The notes under the pieces are model-generated. The model saw nothing but the letters and a program-made list of their open reading frames with translations. It did not search any database and had not been told where the DNA came from. Position numbers and translations under genes: made by a program. From contig NZ_CAMFKO010000008.1 of the NCBI RefSeq assembly GCF_945957265.1, positions 1 to 64,000 on the forward strand: a stretch of DNA of 64,000 nt, in the 5' to 3' direction. The stretch is from an uncultured Dechloromonas sp. Its GTDB lineage: Bacteria > Pseudomonadota > Gammaproteobacteria > Burkholderiales > Rhodocyclaceae. The first letter of the stretch is position 1, and the number at the start of each line of letters is the position of its first letter. Below, in pieces: positions 9,691 through 18,899 of the stretch.

Positions 9691-9743
9691 GGCGCACCAA
9701 TACAATAAAGGTCAAAAACAAGCAGTACAGTTCAGTTTTTCAA

Positions 9744-9784
9744 TGACTGTATCGATCACAATTTAATTTTATTGTGACTGTATC
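9744..9784. promoter_or_regulatory. Probable MocR operator: paired TGACTGTATC boxes
   Basis: TGACTGTATC occurs at 9744-9753 and again at 9775-9784, 31 bp start to start (about three helical turns). Between them lies an inverted repeat CACAAT/ATTGTG (9757-9776). The array sits between the divergent MocR and DUF2917 starts. Paired direct boxes are the usual MocR operator form; assignment to this regulator is inference. Confidence 0.6.
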
Positions 9785-9834
9785 AGTTATTGCCGGCCGC
9801 CTACACTCTTCACAAACAAAGCGTGGAGAGCGAA

Positions 9835-10194
9835 ATGAACATCGAATGGCTGAACAGCGAACTTTTCCTGAGCGAAAACAGGCCGCTACGGGTCACCGGC
9901 GCGCACGGCATACGTGTCTGCTGCCTGCAGGGGACGGTGTGGATCACGACGGCCGGCCGGGCCGAGGACGTCTTCCTTCGCAGCGGCCAATGGCATGAAA
10001 TCGACAGCGGCGCGCTGACGCTGATCGAAGGCGTCGGCCAGGCGCAGATTCGCTTTGAACGCCCGGCGCTCGTTCGCGTTGCCTCGAGACGGTGGCGGCG
10101 CCTGGGCGACGAACTGGCGACGGGGCTGCGCGAAGGCGCGGCGCGGATCAGTCGAACAGGCAGGGTTGCATCGGGGCGAGATTCTCCCGCTTGA
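9835..10194 (+). CDS. DUF2917 domain-containing protein
   Basis: 119 residues from the ATG at 9835, preceded by GTGGAGAG. The N-terminal 75 residues (LRVTGAHGIRVCCLQGTVWI, then a cupin-like WITTAGRAEDVFLRSGQWHEI) match the DUF2917 pattern, a small beta-rich domain without known function. The C-terminal tail is basic. It is divergent from the MocR gene, a neighbourhood I believe is common in betaproteobacteria, and probably belongs to its regulon. No signal peptide or membrane segment. The last 47 bp overlap the convergent small gene at 10148-10360. Confidence 0.75.
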   Translation: MNIEWLNSELFLSENRPLRVTGAHGIRVCCLQGTVWITTAGRAEDVFLRSGQWHEIDSGALTLIEGVGQAQIRFERPALVRVASRRWRRLGDELATGLREGAARISRTGRVASGRDSPA

Positions 10195-10360
10195 CGGTCA
10201 GCCGGACGGGAACCCCCTGGCGACCGATCGCCTCGACCACCATCCGTCCGCCCGAAGCCTCGGCGATCACCCGGACATTGCGCTCCGCCTTGCTGCTGCG
10301 CCCGCGGTAGGCCACAAACGTACCGGCAGCGGGAAACGAGGAGAATTTGTCACGGGGCAT
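10148..10360 (-). CDS. Small hypothetical protein (70 aa)
   Basis: MPRDKFSSFPAAGTFVAYRG and onward: a compact, plausibly folded small protein, with a repeating beta-like hydrophobic pattern (VRVIAEASGGRMVVEAI, VPVRLTVKRENLAPMQP). No family is recognised. The ATG at 10360 has only a weak ribosome site. The gene converges on and overlaps the DUF2917 gene. Supported by amino-acid composition and by filling the gap between neighbours; it could still be spurious. Confidence 0.55.
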   Translation of the reverse strand: MPRDKFSSFPAAGTFVAYRGRSSKAERNVRVIAEASGGRMVVEAIGRQGVPVRLTVKRENLAPMQPCLFD

Positions 10361-10414
10361 CTTGGCTTGTCCTGTCGATCTAGACAGCCAGAGGCTACCT
10401 CCGAACAGGATTTT

Positions 10415-10489
10415 AACGAATACTGTACATCCATACAGTTATCGTTTAATGTGCACCCATGGCCAAACAACTGGCTATCCATACAGTCA
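10415..10489. promoter_or_regulatory. Second cluster of ACTGTAT-type boxes upstream of the 53-aa ORF
   Basis: An imperfect inverted repeat (AACGAATACTGTA at 10415-10427, TACAGTTATCGTT at 10434-10446) is followed by ATACAGTCA at 10481-10489, the reverse complement of the box found twice at 9744-9784. It lies 29-100 bp before the ORF at 10518. This suggests the same MocR regulator binds here too. Confidence 0.5.
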
Positions 10490-10517
10490 ATCGCACATCC
10501 TTCCGGAGGTCCCCATC

Positions 10518-10679
10518 ATGGAACGCATTCAGAAACTCTTTGAACTGCTGGCCGGCATTTCCGCCGAAGAAGACGCACGCCTCGCCCGCGCCAAGGCCAT
10601 CTTCGCCGACAACCGCTGGGACGTGACGGCGCTGCACATCCCGGCCTGCTGGCGACGCCGGCAGCGGAGCGGCATGTAA
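10518..10679 (+). CDS. Very small hypothetical protein (53 aa)
   Basis: ATG at 10518 with a strong GGAGGT site (10505-10510) seven bases before it. The product starts MERIQKLFELLAGISAEEDA, predicted amphipathic helix, and ends in a basic WRRRQRSGM tail. No family recognised. Good ribosome site plus regulator-like boxes upstream are the main support. Possibly a membrane-associated or regulatory small protein under the nearby MocR protein; that is inference. Confidence 0.55.
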   Translation: MERIQKLFELLAGISAEEDARLARAKAIFADNRWDVTALHIPACWRRRQRSGM

Positions 10680-10807
10680 CGACAAGGCGGGGGCTGCCGG
10701 TTGCCATGGCACGGCATGGGAAGCCCTCTTCCCTGCCCCTCTCCGGCGTGATAGCTTTCTTTCGCTGAACCGGACGGCCATTCGCGCCTCCTCAATCGAG
10801 AGAACCG

Positions 10808-11359
10808 ATGCCACAAGCTGCACACAGCTATCTGGAAGGTCGCGTCAGGCTTTGCGTGGGCGATCTGACCGAGCAAGCGGTGGACGCCATCGTCAATGCC
10901 GCCAACAGCACCCTGCTCGGCGGCGGCGGGGTGGACGGCGCCATACACCGCCGGGGCGGCCCCGCGATCCTCGACGCCTGCCGCGCACTCCGCGCGAGCG
11001 CCTGGCCGAATGGATTGCCGACCGGCCAGGTCGCGCTGACCGAAGGCGGCAGGCTCCCGGCGCGCTATGTCATCCATGCAGTTGGTCCGATCCATGGACG
11101 GCACGGCGGCAAGGAAGCGGCGTTGCTGGCCGCCTGCTACGGCAATGCCCTGTCGCTGGCCGCCGGCCTGGTGCTCCGAACGATCGCCTTCCCGGCGATC
11201 TCCACCGGGGTGTACGGCTACCCGCCCGACGAAGCCGCCGTCGTCGTATCGACGACCTTGCGCGAGCAACTGCCCCGTCACGCAGCCATTGACGAGGTTC
11301 GCCTGGTGTTTTTCGACAGCGGGCAACTTGAGATATTTGCAGCAAACCAGCGCTTCTAG
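10808..11359 (+). CDS. Macrodomain protein, likely O-acetyl-ADP-ribose deacetylase / ADP-ribosylhydrolase
   Basis: 183 residues, a single macrodomain of YmdB/MacroD type. The ligand loops are intact: GDLTEQAVDAIVNAANSTLL with GGGGVDGAIH (about residues 18-50), and the C-terminal phosphate loop FPAISTGVYGYPPDEAA. The asparagines and the GGGGVDGAIHRRGG segment characterise catalytically active MacroD-type enzymes that remove ADP-ribose from proteins or deacetylate O-acetyl-ADP-ribose. Cytoplasmic, apparently monocistronic. An ADP-ribosyltransferase-like gene occurs 12 kb away (23458) but nothing links the two. Confidence 0.92.
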   Translation: MPQAAHSYLEGRVRLCVGDLTEQAVDAIVNAANSTLLGGGGVDGAIHRRGGPAILDACRALRASAWPNGLPTGQVALTEGGRLPARYVIHAVGPIHGRHGGKEAALLAACYGNALSLAAGLVLRTIAFPAISTGVYGYPPDEAAVVVSTTLREQLPRHAAIDEVRLVFFDSGQLEIFAANQRF

Positions 11360-11469
11360 GCACAATCGTCGCCTTCCCCCATTTGCCCCGGCGCCACGCT
11401 GCGGCATAATCCGGCCTACTACCGGACTTGCTTAGCTTTCCGGTCATTTTTACCCGGAGAAAACGACGC

Positions 11470-11817
11470 ATGAAGCGTATCGACATCGACAGCGCCATAC
11501 GCTTGCACAACCAGTGGCGACGACAGTTCCTCAACGCCTTTGCCGGCGGGGATTATGCCGACATGCCCCTGTCGGAGCACCGTTGCTGCTCGCTCGAGCA
11601 GGAACTGTCGCCACGTGTCGCCAATGGCAACAACAGCGTGCTGGCTGCCCTGCTCGCCGCCGACCGGCATTTCCACGCCCTGGCCAACGAGATCATCGAC
11701 TTGAGCAACAACGGCCTGGGCGACTCGGCCGACCTGCTGCTTCCCGACCTGAACGAAGCCGCGCATCGCCTGATCGCCCACCTCGACGATGCACGCGCCG
11801 TCCTCGCCGACGGATAG
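11470..11817 (+). CDS. Stand-alone CZB-like (chemoreceptor zinc-binding) protein
   Basis: 115 residues from the ATG at 11470, with GGAGA before it; the in-frame TTG at 11428 is a weaker start. The helical pattern and metal residues resemble a CZB domain: AIRLHNQWRRQFLNAF (His near 13), a SEHRCCSLEQEL segment with Cys in the position of the CxLGKW motif, and AADRHFHALANEI supplying two His. CZB domains normally sit at the end of chemoreceptors or diguanylate cyclases and sense zinc or hypochlorite. Here there is no partner domain. It could equally be a hemerythrin-like helical bundle. Confidence 0.6.
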   Translation: MKRIDIDSAIRLHNQWRRQFLNAFAGGDYADMPLSEHRCCSLEQELSPRVANGNNSVLAALLAADRHFHALANEIIDLSNNGLGDSADLLLPDLNEAAHRLIAHLDDARAVLADG

Positions 11818-11854
11818 GCGATCGGCTCAACGGCCCTCGTTCGCACTCACCGAA

Positions 11855-11880
11855 AAAGCAGCTTGAAGGCTGCTTTTTTT
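11855..11880 (+). terminator. Rho-independent terminator after the CZB-like gene
   Basis: Stem AAAGCAGC (11855-11862) and GCTGCTTT (11869-11876) with a six-base loop, followed by T residues, 38 bp past the stop. Confidence 0.85.
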
Positions 11881-11948
11881 ATTGCCCAGGCTGATCGCTG
11901 AGGTGCATCGCCATGATGCGCACCGCTTCCCGTGCGCTCAATGCGGCA

Positions 11949-12764
11949 CTATTCAGCCGTCTTCAGCCATTGCCCCGGCGCTAGTCCTTTGTTGACGCGG
12001 AAAGCCCGCGCCAGGGCCGCTGCGCTACCGTACCCGACGGCATCGGCGGTCCATGCCACCGATTTTCCCTGACGCAGGTGCTTGCCTGCCAGATTGATCC
12101 GCCATGCCGCGAGATAAGCGCCAGGGGTACAGCCGATAGTTTCCCGGAATACGGTTGCAAAGCGCGCCCGCGACATCCCGGCGACATCGGCCAATCCCTC
12201 CAGCGTCCAGGCATCCGCCGGTTGTTCGTGCATCGCCGTGATTGCCTTGGACAAACGCTTGTCGGCCAGGCCGGCAAGCAATCCCGTCGACATCGATACG
12301 CTGTTCATCAGGTAGCGCAAGAGATGAATCAGGAGCAGTTCGGACAAGCGGTTCATCGCGGCCTGGCGTCCGCACAACGAAGCGTTGGATTCCTGAACCA
12401 GCAAATCCAGCGTCGCCTTCATGTCCGGCACCTTGGCCAACGGAACATGGAGGACATCCGGCAGGGCGTGCGCAATCGGACTTCCCGCCACCGAGCCGAG
12501 ATCGATCCGGGAACAAATCAGATCCGCTGCTTCCCCTTCCGGCGCGATGAAGACATGACGTGCCTGGCGTGGATATAGCAACAAACACGACTCGTTCAAA
12601 TGCAATGGCGGGTGCCGGTCGGAAGTCACCCGGACAGCCCCGCTCCGCAATAGATGCAGAAAACCATGCGTACCGTCGTAAACCGCCTGGCCGCAGAACT
12701 GGCCGGTATGAAAGACCTCGGTGCTCAGGGTGTAGTGCTGCAGCAGTACCGCAAGCCTGTCCAT
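11949..12764 (-). CDS. AraC-family transcriptional regulator
   Basis: 271 residues from the ATG at 12764 (MDRLAVLLQHYTLSTEVFHT), chosen because AGGAG lies nine bases upstream; an upstream in-frame ATG at 12806 lacks this. The N-terminal two thirds is a cupin-type ligand domain. The C-terminal 95 residues carry the double HTH (LEGLADVAGMSRARFATVFR, then AWRINLAGKHLRQ and AVGYGSAAALARAFRV). It is divergent from the AhpD-like/cytochrome P460 pair, so it probably regulates them. It resembles the AraC regulators linked to oxidative-stress carboxymuconolactone decarboxylase-like genes. Confidence 0.9.
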   Translation of the reverse strand: MDRLAVLLQHYTLSTEVFHTGQFCGQAVYDGTHGFLHLLRSGAVRVTSDRHPPLHLNESCLLLYPRQARHVFIAPEGEAADLICSRIDLGSVAGSPIAHALPDVLHVPLAKVPDMKATLDLLVQESNASLCGRQAAMNRLSELLLIHLLRYLMNSVSMSTGLLAGLADKRLSKAITAMHEQPADAWTLEGLADVAGMSRARFATVFRETIGCTPGAYLAAWRINLAGKHLRQGKSVAWTADAVGYGSAAALARAFRVNKGLAPGQWLKTAE

Positions 12765-12872
12765 GAATGATACTCCTAGTATGTATTTCGATACGAATCG
12801 ATTCATATCGTATCAAAAAAATACCGATCATCCATCCCATGCATTTTTGCATGACAGCACAAGGAGATCGAA

Positions 12873-13406
12873 ATGCCTTTTATTCACCCCATCAATCCGG
12901 CAAATGCCAATTCCGAAGTCGCCGGCACGCTTTCCGCCGTCAAAGGTAAATTGGGCATGCTTCCCAATCTCTTTGCCACGCTTGCCCAGGCACCGACGGT
13001 GCTGAAGGGCTATCTGGGTCTCGCCGAGACGCTCAGCGGAGGGCGCCTGACGCCGGCACAACGGGAAATCATTGCGCTGGCCGTCGGCCAGGCCAATGCC
13101 TGCCAATATTGCCTGAGCGCGCATATCTTGCTCGCTCAGGGCGCCGGCCTCGATTCAAACGATATCGTCCTGGCTCGCAGCGGCAATGCCGCAACCCGGC
13201 TGGATGCGGCGCTTGCCGGACTGGCCAGGAAGCTGACGGAACAGCGTGGCAAGCTGGACTCGTCCGACCTGGAAGCGTATCGCCATGCCGGCGTCGATGA
13301 CGGACTGATGCTGGAAGTGGTGGCGGCAGTCGCCCTGAACACGCTGACCAACTACGTCAATCACGTCGCGGGCACCGAGGTCGATTTCCCGGCCGTCCAG
13401 CTCTAA
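12873..13406 (+). CDS. Carboxymuconolactone decarboxylase / AhpD-like alkylhydroperoxidase
   Basis: 177 residues, all-helical AhpD-like fold. The redox motif Cys77-x-x-Cys80 with His84 (CQYCLSAH) and the preceding Glu65 (QREIIALAVGQANACQYC) are the proton-relay residues of the AhpD family, so a peroxidase role is more likely than true decarboxylation. An AAGGAG site precedes the ATG. It is followed after 42 bp by the cytochrome P460 gene and is divergent from an AraC regulator, suggesting a small inducible stress unit. Confidence 0.88.
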   Translation: MPFIHPINPANANSEVAGTLSAVKGKLGMLPNLFATLAQAPTVLKGYLGLAETLSGGRLTPAQREIIALAVGQANACQYCLSAHILLAQGAGLDSNDIVLARSGNAATRLDAALAGLARKLTEQRGKLDSSDLEAYRHAGVDDGLMLEVVAAVALNTLTNYVNHVAGTEVDFPAVQL

Positions 13407-13448
13407 TTCATCAGCATTGCCGGATACCGAGGCAAAAGGAGCCTAACC

Positions 13449-13991
13449 ATGAAAACAAAACTCGCCATCGCAGCAATCGCATCGACACTCGCCATGCCGC
13501 TGCTGGCAGCGGACCCATTCTCACCCTACGTCGATGACAAGGGGCAGATCAGTCTGCCCAAGAATTTCCGCAGCGACTTCGTTCACCTTGGCTCGTGGGC
13601 CGTGACCGATGACAAATCGGCTGCTCGCGGCTTCCACGATGTCTACACCGAACGCAAATCGCTGGATCACTATCGCAAGACCGGGAGATTCCCGGACGGT
13701 GCGACCCTGGTCAAGGAAATCCGCCAACTTGAAACCGGCCCCCTGACCACGGGCAACCCGGTTCATTGGGCTGGAAAGCCGGCGGTGTGGTTCGTGATGA
13801 TCAAGGACTGGAAAGGCCGCTTTCCGGGCAACCCCCTCTGGGAAGACGGCTGGGGCTGGGCCATGTACAAGGCCGACAAGCCCTTGGAAAACGCCGCCGC
13901 CAGCTACAAGGCGGACTGCCAGGCTTGTCACGTTCCGGCTACCCGGACCGACCGTGTGTTCACGCAGGGCTACCCCCTGCTGAAACACTGA
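13449..13991 (+). CDS. Cytochrome P460 family protein, periplasmic c-type haem
   Basis: 180 residues with a signal peptide of about 20 (MKTKLAIAAIASTLAMPLLA). The haem attachment motif Cys157-x-x-Cys160-His161 (CQACH) is near the C-terminus, the usual place in P460 proteins. FVHLGSWAVTDDKSA at about 40-55 and the VKEIRQLETGPLTTGNPVHW segment are family-typical. P460-family proteins oxidise hydroxylamine or bind NO/hydroperoxides, but many members are uncharacterised and lack the lysine crosslink; whether one is present here cannot be judged from sequence alone. Second gene of the AhpD-like unit. Confidence 0.85.
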   Translation: MKTKLAIAAIASTLAMPLLAADPFSPYVDDKGQISLPKNFRSDFVHLGSWAVTDDKSAARGFHDVYTERKSLDHYRKTGRFPDGATLVKEIRQLETGPLTTGNPVHWAGKPAVWFVMIKDWKGRFPGNPLWEDGWGWAMYKADKPLENAAASYKADCQACHVPATRTDRVFTQGYPLLKH

Positions 13992-14011
13992 ATCGGCTTT
14001 GGCTGAACGCT

Positions 14012-14040
14012 AAAAAAAAGGAACGCCTCGGCGTTCCTTT
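14012..14040 (-). terminator. Terminator between cytochrome P460 and purL
   Basis: AAAGGAACGC / GCGTTCCTTT stem with a CTCG loop. The T run lies on the minus-strand exit side, so it mainly serves purL (stop 18 bp away), but the stem can act on both convergent genes. Confidence 0.8.
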
Positions 14041-14057
14041 GATCAGTCCAGTCGGAC

Positions 14058-17000
14058 TCACCCCACCCAGCGGCGGGCGTTGCGGAACATGCGCATCCAC
14101 GGCGAATCCTCGCCCCAGTTTTCCGGGTGCCAAGACATCTGCACGGTACGGAAGACGCGCTCCGGGTGCGGCATCATGATGGTGAAGCGGCCGTCGGCCG
14201 TGGTCACCGCCGTCAGGCCGCCCGGCGAACCGTTCGGGTTGTACGGATAGGATTCGGTCGGCTCGCCCTTGTTGTCGACGTAGCGCACGGCCGACAGGAC
14301 CTTGCCCTGGTCTTCGGTATTGTCGAACACCGCCCTGCCCTCGCCGTGCGACACGACGATAGGCACTTGCGAGCCTTCCATGCCGGCGAAGAAGATCGAC
14401 GGCGAATCCAGCACCTCGGCCATCACGAAGCGGGCTTCGAACTGCTCGACCTTGTTGCGGCGGAAGGCCGGCCAGTGCTCGGCGCCCGGGATGATGGACT
14501 TCAGCGCGCTCATCATCTGGCAGCCGTTGCAGACGCCCAGCGCGAAGGTGTCCGGACGCTTGAAGAAGGCGGCGAACTCGTCGCGGCAGCCGTCGTGCAT
14601 CAGGATGGTCCGCGCCCAGCCGAGGCCGGCGCCGAGCACGTCGCCATACGAGAAGCCGCCGCAGGCGACCAGGCCCTTGAAGTCCTTGAGGCTGACGCGG
14701 CCGGCCAGGATGTCGCTCATATGCACATCGACCGAGGCGAAACCGGCGCGGTCGAAGGCGGCGGCCATTTCGTAATGGCTGTTGACGCCCTGCTCGCGCA
14801 GGATGGCGACGCGCGGGCGGCCGCTGATGTCCTGATAGACCTTGGTGAAATCTTCCTGCGGATCGAAAGTCAGCTTCGGCGTCAGGCCGGGATCGGCGAC
14901 GTCGAGGATGCGGTCGAATTCCTGCTGGGCGCAGCTCGGGTTGTCGCGCATGGCCTGCATCTGGTAGCTGGTCTCGGACCAGGCACGCTGCAGGTCGACG
15001 CGCTTCTCGCGCAGCACGCGCTTGGCGTTGCGGGTGACGCGGATTTCGTCCCACTCGTTCAGGGTGCCGACGAAGTGGTACGGCACGCCGCAGGCACGCA
15101 GGATGGGCGTGACCTTCTCGCGGTCGGCGCGGCGAATCTGGATCAGGGCGCCAAGTTCCTCGTTGAACAGGGCGCGGACGATGTGTTCGAAATCGCGGCC
15201 GGCCAGCAGGTCAGGACGCTTCTCGGCGCCGTCGACATCGAGCGCGGCGGCATCGAAGCACAGGCCGTCGAGGTCGAGCGACACGCCACGGCGGCTGGCG
15301 AAGGCCATTTCGCAGGCGGCGACGAACAGGCCGCCGTCGGAACGGTCGTGATAGGCGAGCAGCATGCCTTCGCGATTGAGGCGCTGCACGGCGTCGAACA
15401 GACCCTTCAGCTTGGCCGGATCGTCGACGTCCGGCGCATCGCTGCCGGTGGCGTTGTATACCTGGGCCAGGGCCGAGCCGCCGAGGCGGTTCTGGCCGAG
15501 GTCGAGCAGCAGCAGCTCGGTCTCGCCCTGGTCGACAGCCAGTTGCGGCGTCTTCGTCTTGCGCACGTCGTCGACGGCGGCGAACGAGGTGACAACCAGC
15601 GACAGCGGCGACACGACCTGCTTCTTCTCGCCGTTCTCGTCCCAGGCGGTACGCATCGACAGCGAATCCTTGCCGACCGGGATCGACACGCCGATGGCCT
15701 TGCACAGGTCGGACACGGCCTCGACGGTGTCGAACAGGCGGGCATCCTCACCCGGCACGCCACACGGCGCCATCCAGTTGGCCGACAGCTTGACCTTGCC
15801 GAGTTCGCCGATGTCGGCGGCGGCCAGGTTGGTCAGCGCCTCGCCGATGGCCATGCGGCCGGATGCCGGGGCGTCGAACACGGCGAGCGGGGTGCGCTCG
15901 CCCATGGCGAAGGCTTCGCCGAGGTAGCCCTGGTAGCCCATCGTGGTGACGGCAACGTCGGCTACCGGCACCTGCCACGGGCCGACCATCTGGTCGCGGG
16001 CGGTCATGCCGCCCACGGAACGGTCGCCGATGGAGATCAGGAAGGTCTTGTCGGCGATGGTCGGCAGACGCATCAGGCGATAGGCGGCGTCCTTCAGTTC
16101 GATGGACGTGGCGTCGAAGGAAACGAAGGTTTCCGGCTGGTGCGTCACGTCGCGCGTCATGCGCGGCGGCTTGCCGAGCAGCGCTTCCATTTCCATGTCG
16201 ACCGGATTGACGCCGAAATGGGCGTCGGTGACGGTCAGGTGGCCGTCGCCGGTCGCTTCGCCGACCACGGCAAACGGGCAGCGCTCGCGCTCGCACATGG
16301 CCTGGAATTCGGCGATGCGGTCGGCCGGGATGGCCAGGACGTAGCGTTCCTGCGATTCGTTGGACCAGATTTCGGCCGGCGACATGCCCGGCTCCTCGGT
16401 CGGCACCTTGCGCAGGTCGAACACGGCGCCGACGCCGCCCGAGTGGGCCAGTTCCGGCAGGGCATTGGAGACGCCGCCGGCACCGACGTCATGCACCGAC
16501 AGGATGGGGTTGTTGGCGCCCATCTGCCAGCAGCGGTCAATGACTTCCTGCGCGCGACGCTGGATTTCCGGGTTGCCGCGCTGGACCGAGGCGAAGTCGA
16601 GGTCTTCGGCATTGACGCCGGCGGTCATCGACGAGGCGGCACCGCCGCCGAGGCCGATCAGCATGCCGGGGCCGCCCAGTTGCACGAACTTGGTGCCGAC
16701 CGGGAAGGTTTCTTCCTTGAACGACTGCTGTGCCTGGATGCTGCCCAGGCCGCCGGCGATCATGATCGGCTTGTGGTAGCCGCGCACCGTGCCGGCCACG
16801 TCCTGCTCATAGGTGCGGAAATAGCCGGTCAGGTTCGGGCGGCCGAATTCGTTGTTGAAGGCGGCGGCGCCGATCGGGCCTTCGATCATGATGTCGAGCG
16901 CCGAAGCGATGCGCGACGGGCGGCCGTAGGCCTTTTCCCAGGGCTGTGGCGCATCCGGCAGGTTCAGGTTGGAGACCGAGAAGCCGCACAGGCCGGCCTT

Positions 17001-17987
17001 GGGCTTGGAGCCCTTGCCGGTCGCGCCCTCGTCGCGGATTTCGCCGCCGCTGCCGGTCGATGCGCCCGGGAAGGGGGAAATGGCGGTCGGGTGGTTGTGC
17101 GTCTCGACCTTGGTCAGGATGTGGGTCAGCTCTTCCTTGTAGCTGTAGCCGCGGTCGGCGTCCGGGTAGAAGCGCTGGATGGTGGCGCCTTCGATGATCG
17201 AGGCGTTGTCGGCATAGGCCATCACCGTGCCCTGCGGGTGGGCCTGGTGCGTTTCGCGGATCATGCCGAACAGCGTCTTGTCCTTGGCCTGCCCGTCGAT
17301 CACCCACGAGGCGTTGAAGATCTTGTGGCGGCAGTGCTCGGAGTTGGCCTGGGCGAACATCATCAGTTCGACGTCGGTCGGGTTGCGCTTGGCCGTCGTG
17401 AAGATGTCCAGCAGGTAGTCGATTTCGTCGTCGGACAGCGCCAGGCCGAGCGAACCGTTGGCCTCGACCAGCGCCGCCTTGCCGCCAGCCAGCACATCGA
17501 CGGTATTCAGCGGCTTCGGCTCGAAATGGCGGAACAGCTCGCCGGCATCGGCGAAGCCGGCGAGAACCGAATCGGTCATGCGGTCGTGCAGCAGCGCGGC
17601 AACCGTCTTCTTCTCTTCCGCGCTCAGCGCCCGGCCGCCGCGCACCGCCACGTGGTAGGCGATGACGCGCTCGATGCGCTCGATGCCGTCGAGATCGCAG
17701 TTCCAGGCGATGTCGGTCGCCTTCGAAGACCACGGCGAGATGGTGCCGATACGCGGCGCGACCAGGAAGAGCTCGCCGCTTTCCTCGGCGGCCGGCTTTT
17801 CTTCCAGCAATTGCGCCAGCTTGGACCGCTCGTCGGCGGTCAGCGCCCGGCGCAGCGCCGTGACGTGCCAGAAATCAGCAGCCACCGATTCGATGTCGGA
17901 AACGGCGGCGGTCAGGCGGGCTTGCAGGCGTTGCAGGCGGAAAGCGGAAAGAGCGTTGTCGCCCTTGAGGCAAAGAATATCGGCCAT
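14058..17987 (-). CDS. purL: Phosphoribosylformylglycinamidine synthase (single-chain PurL)
   Basis: 1309 residues from the ATG at 17987 ([18 protein letters not shown]), the family's usual start; an upstream ATG at 18065 would add 26 proline-rich non-native residues. It converts FGAR, glutamine and ATP to FGAM in purine synthesis. Order: N-terminal PurS-like region, the linker, two AIRS-type ATP-binding halves ([33 protein letters not shown]), and a C-terminal class I glutamine amidotransferase with nucleophile Cys near residue 1150 ([12 protein letters not shown]) and [10 protein letters not shown]. Proteobacterial large-form PurL length. Monocistronic. Confidence 0.97.
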   Translation of the reverse strand: MADILCLKGDNALSAFRLQRLQARLTAAVSDIESVAADFWHVTALRRALTADERSKLAQLLEEKPAAEESGELFLVAPRIGTISPWSSKATDIAWNCDLDGIERIERVIAYHVAVRGGRALSAEEKKTVAALLHDRMTDSVLAGFADAGELFRHFEPKPLNTVDVLAGGKAALVEANGSLGLALSDDEIDYLLDIFTTAKRNPTDVELMMFAQANSEHCRHKIFNASWVIDGQAKDKTLFGMIRETHQAHPQGTVMAYADNASIIEGATIQRFYPDADRGYSYKEELTHILTKVETHNHPTAISPFPGASTGSGGEIRDEGATGKGSKPKAGLCGFSVSNLNLPDAPQPWEKAYGRPSRIASALDIMIEGPIGAAAFNNEFGRPNLTGYFRTYEQDVAGTVRGYHKPIMIAGGLGSIQAQQSFKEETFPVGTKFVQLGGPGMLIGLGGGAASSMTAGVNAEDLDFASVQRGNPEIQRRAQEVIDRCWQMGANNPILSVHDVGAGGVSNALPELAHSGGVGAVFDLRKVPTEEPGMSPAEIWSNESQERYVLAIPADRIAEFQAMCERERCPFAVVGEATGDGHLTVTDAHFGVNPVDMEMEALLGKPPRMTRDVTHQPETFVSFDATSIELKDAAYRLMRLPTIADKTFLISIGDRSVGGMTARDQMVGPWQVPVADVAVTTMGYQGYLGEAFAMGERTPLAVFDAPASGRMAIGEALTNLAAADIGELGKVKLSANWMAPCGVPGEDARLFDTVEAVSDLCKAIGVSIPVGKDSLSMRTAWDENGEKKQVVSPLSLVVTSFAAVDDVRKTKTPQLAVDQGETELLLLDLGQNRLGGSALAQVYNATGSDAPDVDDPAKLKGLFDAVQRLNREGMLLAYHDRSDGGLFVAACEMAFASRRGVSLDLDGLCFDAAALDVDGAEKRPDLLAGRDFEHIVRALFNEELGALIQIRRADREKVTPILRACGVPYHFVGTLNEWDEIRVTRNAKRVLREKRVDLQRAWSETSYQMQAMRDNPSCAQQEFDRILDVADPGLTPKLTFDPQEDFTKVYQDISGRPRVAILREQGVNSHYEMAAAFDRAGFASVDVHMSDILAGRVSLKDFKGLVACGGFSYGDVLGAGLGWARTILMHDGCRDEFAAFFKRPDTFALGVCNGCQMMSALKSIIPGAEHWPAFRRNKVEQFEARFVMAEVLDSPSIFFAGMEGSQVPIVVSHGEGRAVFDNTEDQGKVLSAVRYVDNKGEPTESYPYNPNGSPGGLTAVTTADGRFTIMMPHPERVFRTVQMSWHPENWGEDSPWMRMFRNARRWVG

Positions 17988-18051
17988 GGGGTGTGATGTC
18001 GGGTTAGGCGGAGAGGCCGGCATTATACCCGAGGGCGGGGCGACCCCGGGC

Positions 18052-18651
18052 TCAGGCGCCGGCAATCGCCTTCCGGATCAGCGGCAGCAGCGCTTCCGGC
18101 AACTCGATGCCGCCGCTCGTGGCGAAGGCCCGGGCGGCTTCGGACATCTTTTTCCAGGTCTTGCGGATGATGCCGAGCCACTTCTCTTCGCTGTATTCGG
18201 CATGCTGGCCGGCGAAGCCCAGCATGTAGTGCTCGATGAAAACGAGGCTGGAAACGTCTTCCAGCAACTGCGTATCGGGATTGGTCTTGAGGCCCTCCTT
18301 GCCGACCGCCGCCTTGACCTGCGCGACGGTCGCCGCGTCGTAGCCGGCCTGGATCATCAACTCGCCGGCCGTTTCGGCATGAAAGCGATACAGGCCGGTT
18401 CGCCAGGCGAAGTAACCCGGCTTGCCGAGCGGATAGTTGCCGCGCGGCACCGTCCACCGCCGGATATGCTGGGCGCGCACGGCCAGTTGCGCGACTTCGC
18501 CGGCCTGCGGCGCGAAGCGGCCGATCATGTCGGTCATGCGCCGGGCGTACAGCAACTCCTTGGGCTGCCCGTCCTCCTGGTTGGGGTCCTCGGCGTTGGC
18601 GGCATCGAACAGGGCGATGCAGCGGTTGAAGCGTTCGTGGCTGGCAGTCAT
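18052..18651 (-). CDS. DUF4202 domain-containing protein
   Basis: 199 residues from the ATG at 18651 ([20 protein letters not shown]). The conserved blocks of the DUF4202 family are visible: [44 protein letters not shown], and [12 protein letters not shown]. The spacing of His residues in QHIRRW and LVFIEHY resembles an HD-like helical metal site. Function unknown. It lies 64 bp upstream of purL in the same direction and could be co-transcribed. The divergent gap to 18900 (248 bp) holds no gene that I can see. Confidence 0.85.
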   Translation of the reverse strand: MTASHERFNRCIALFDAANAEDPNQEDGQPKELLYARRMTDMIGRFAPQAGEVAQLAVRAQHIRRWTVPRGNYPLGKPGYFAWRTGLYRFHAETAGELMIQAGYDAATVAQVKAAVGKEGLKTNPDTQLLEDVSSLVFIEHYMLGFAGQHAEYSEEKWLGIIRKTWKKMSEAARAFATSGGIELPEALLPLIRKAIAGA

Positions 18652-18899
18652 TCGGATTCTCGGGAGCGTTTGCGGTTTGGATGTTGGATACGACAGGCGC
18701 AAGGGTAGCCTTGCCCCGAGGCGCAGGCAATCGCCGAACGAATCGGCGGACGCTTGCGGCCACCCAGCGCCGATTCGCGGCCATCTTCCGCCGACGCCTT
18801 CCGAATTGCCGGTGGCGCCTGGCTTCGGACAAAGCGCTGACCGTGACACGACTTTGGTGTAGCCTTGCGCCCTTTTTCGAGTTCCGCACCGCCCCGGCC

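Noticed and set aside
14127-17996. 1289-codon open frame opposite purL
   Set aside because: Antisense shadow of purL; His/Arg/Gly-rich composition, no domain.
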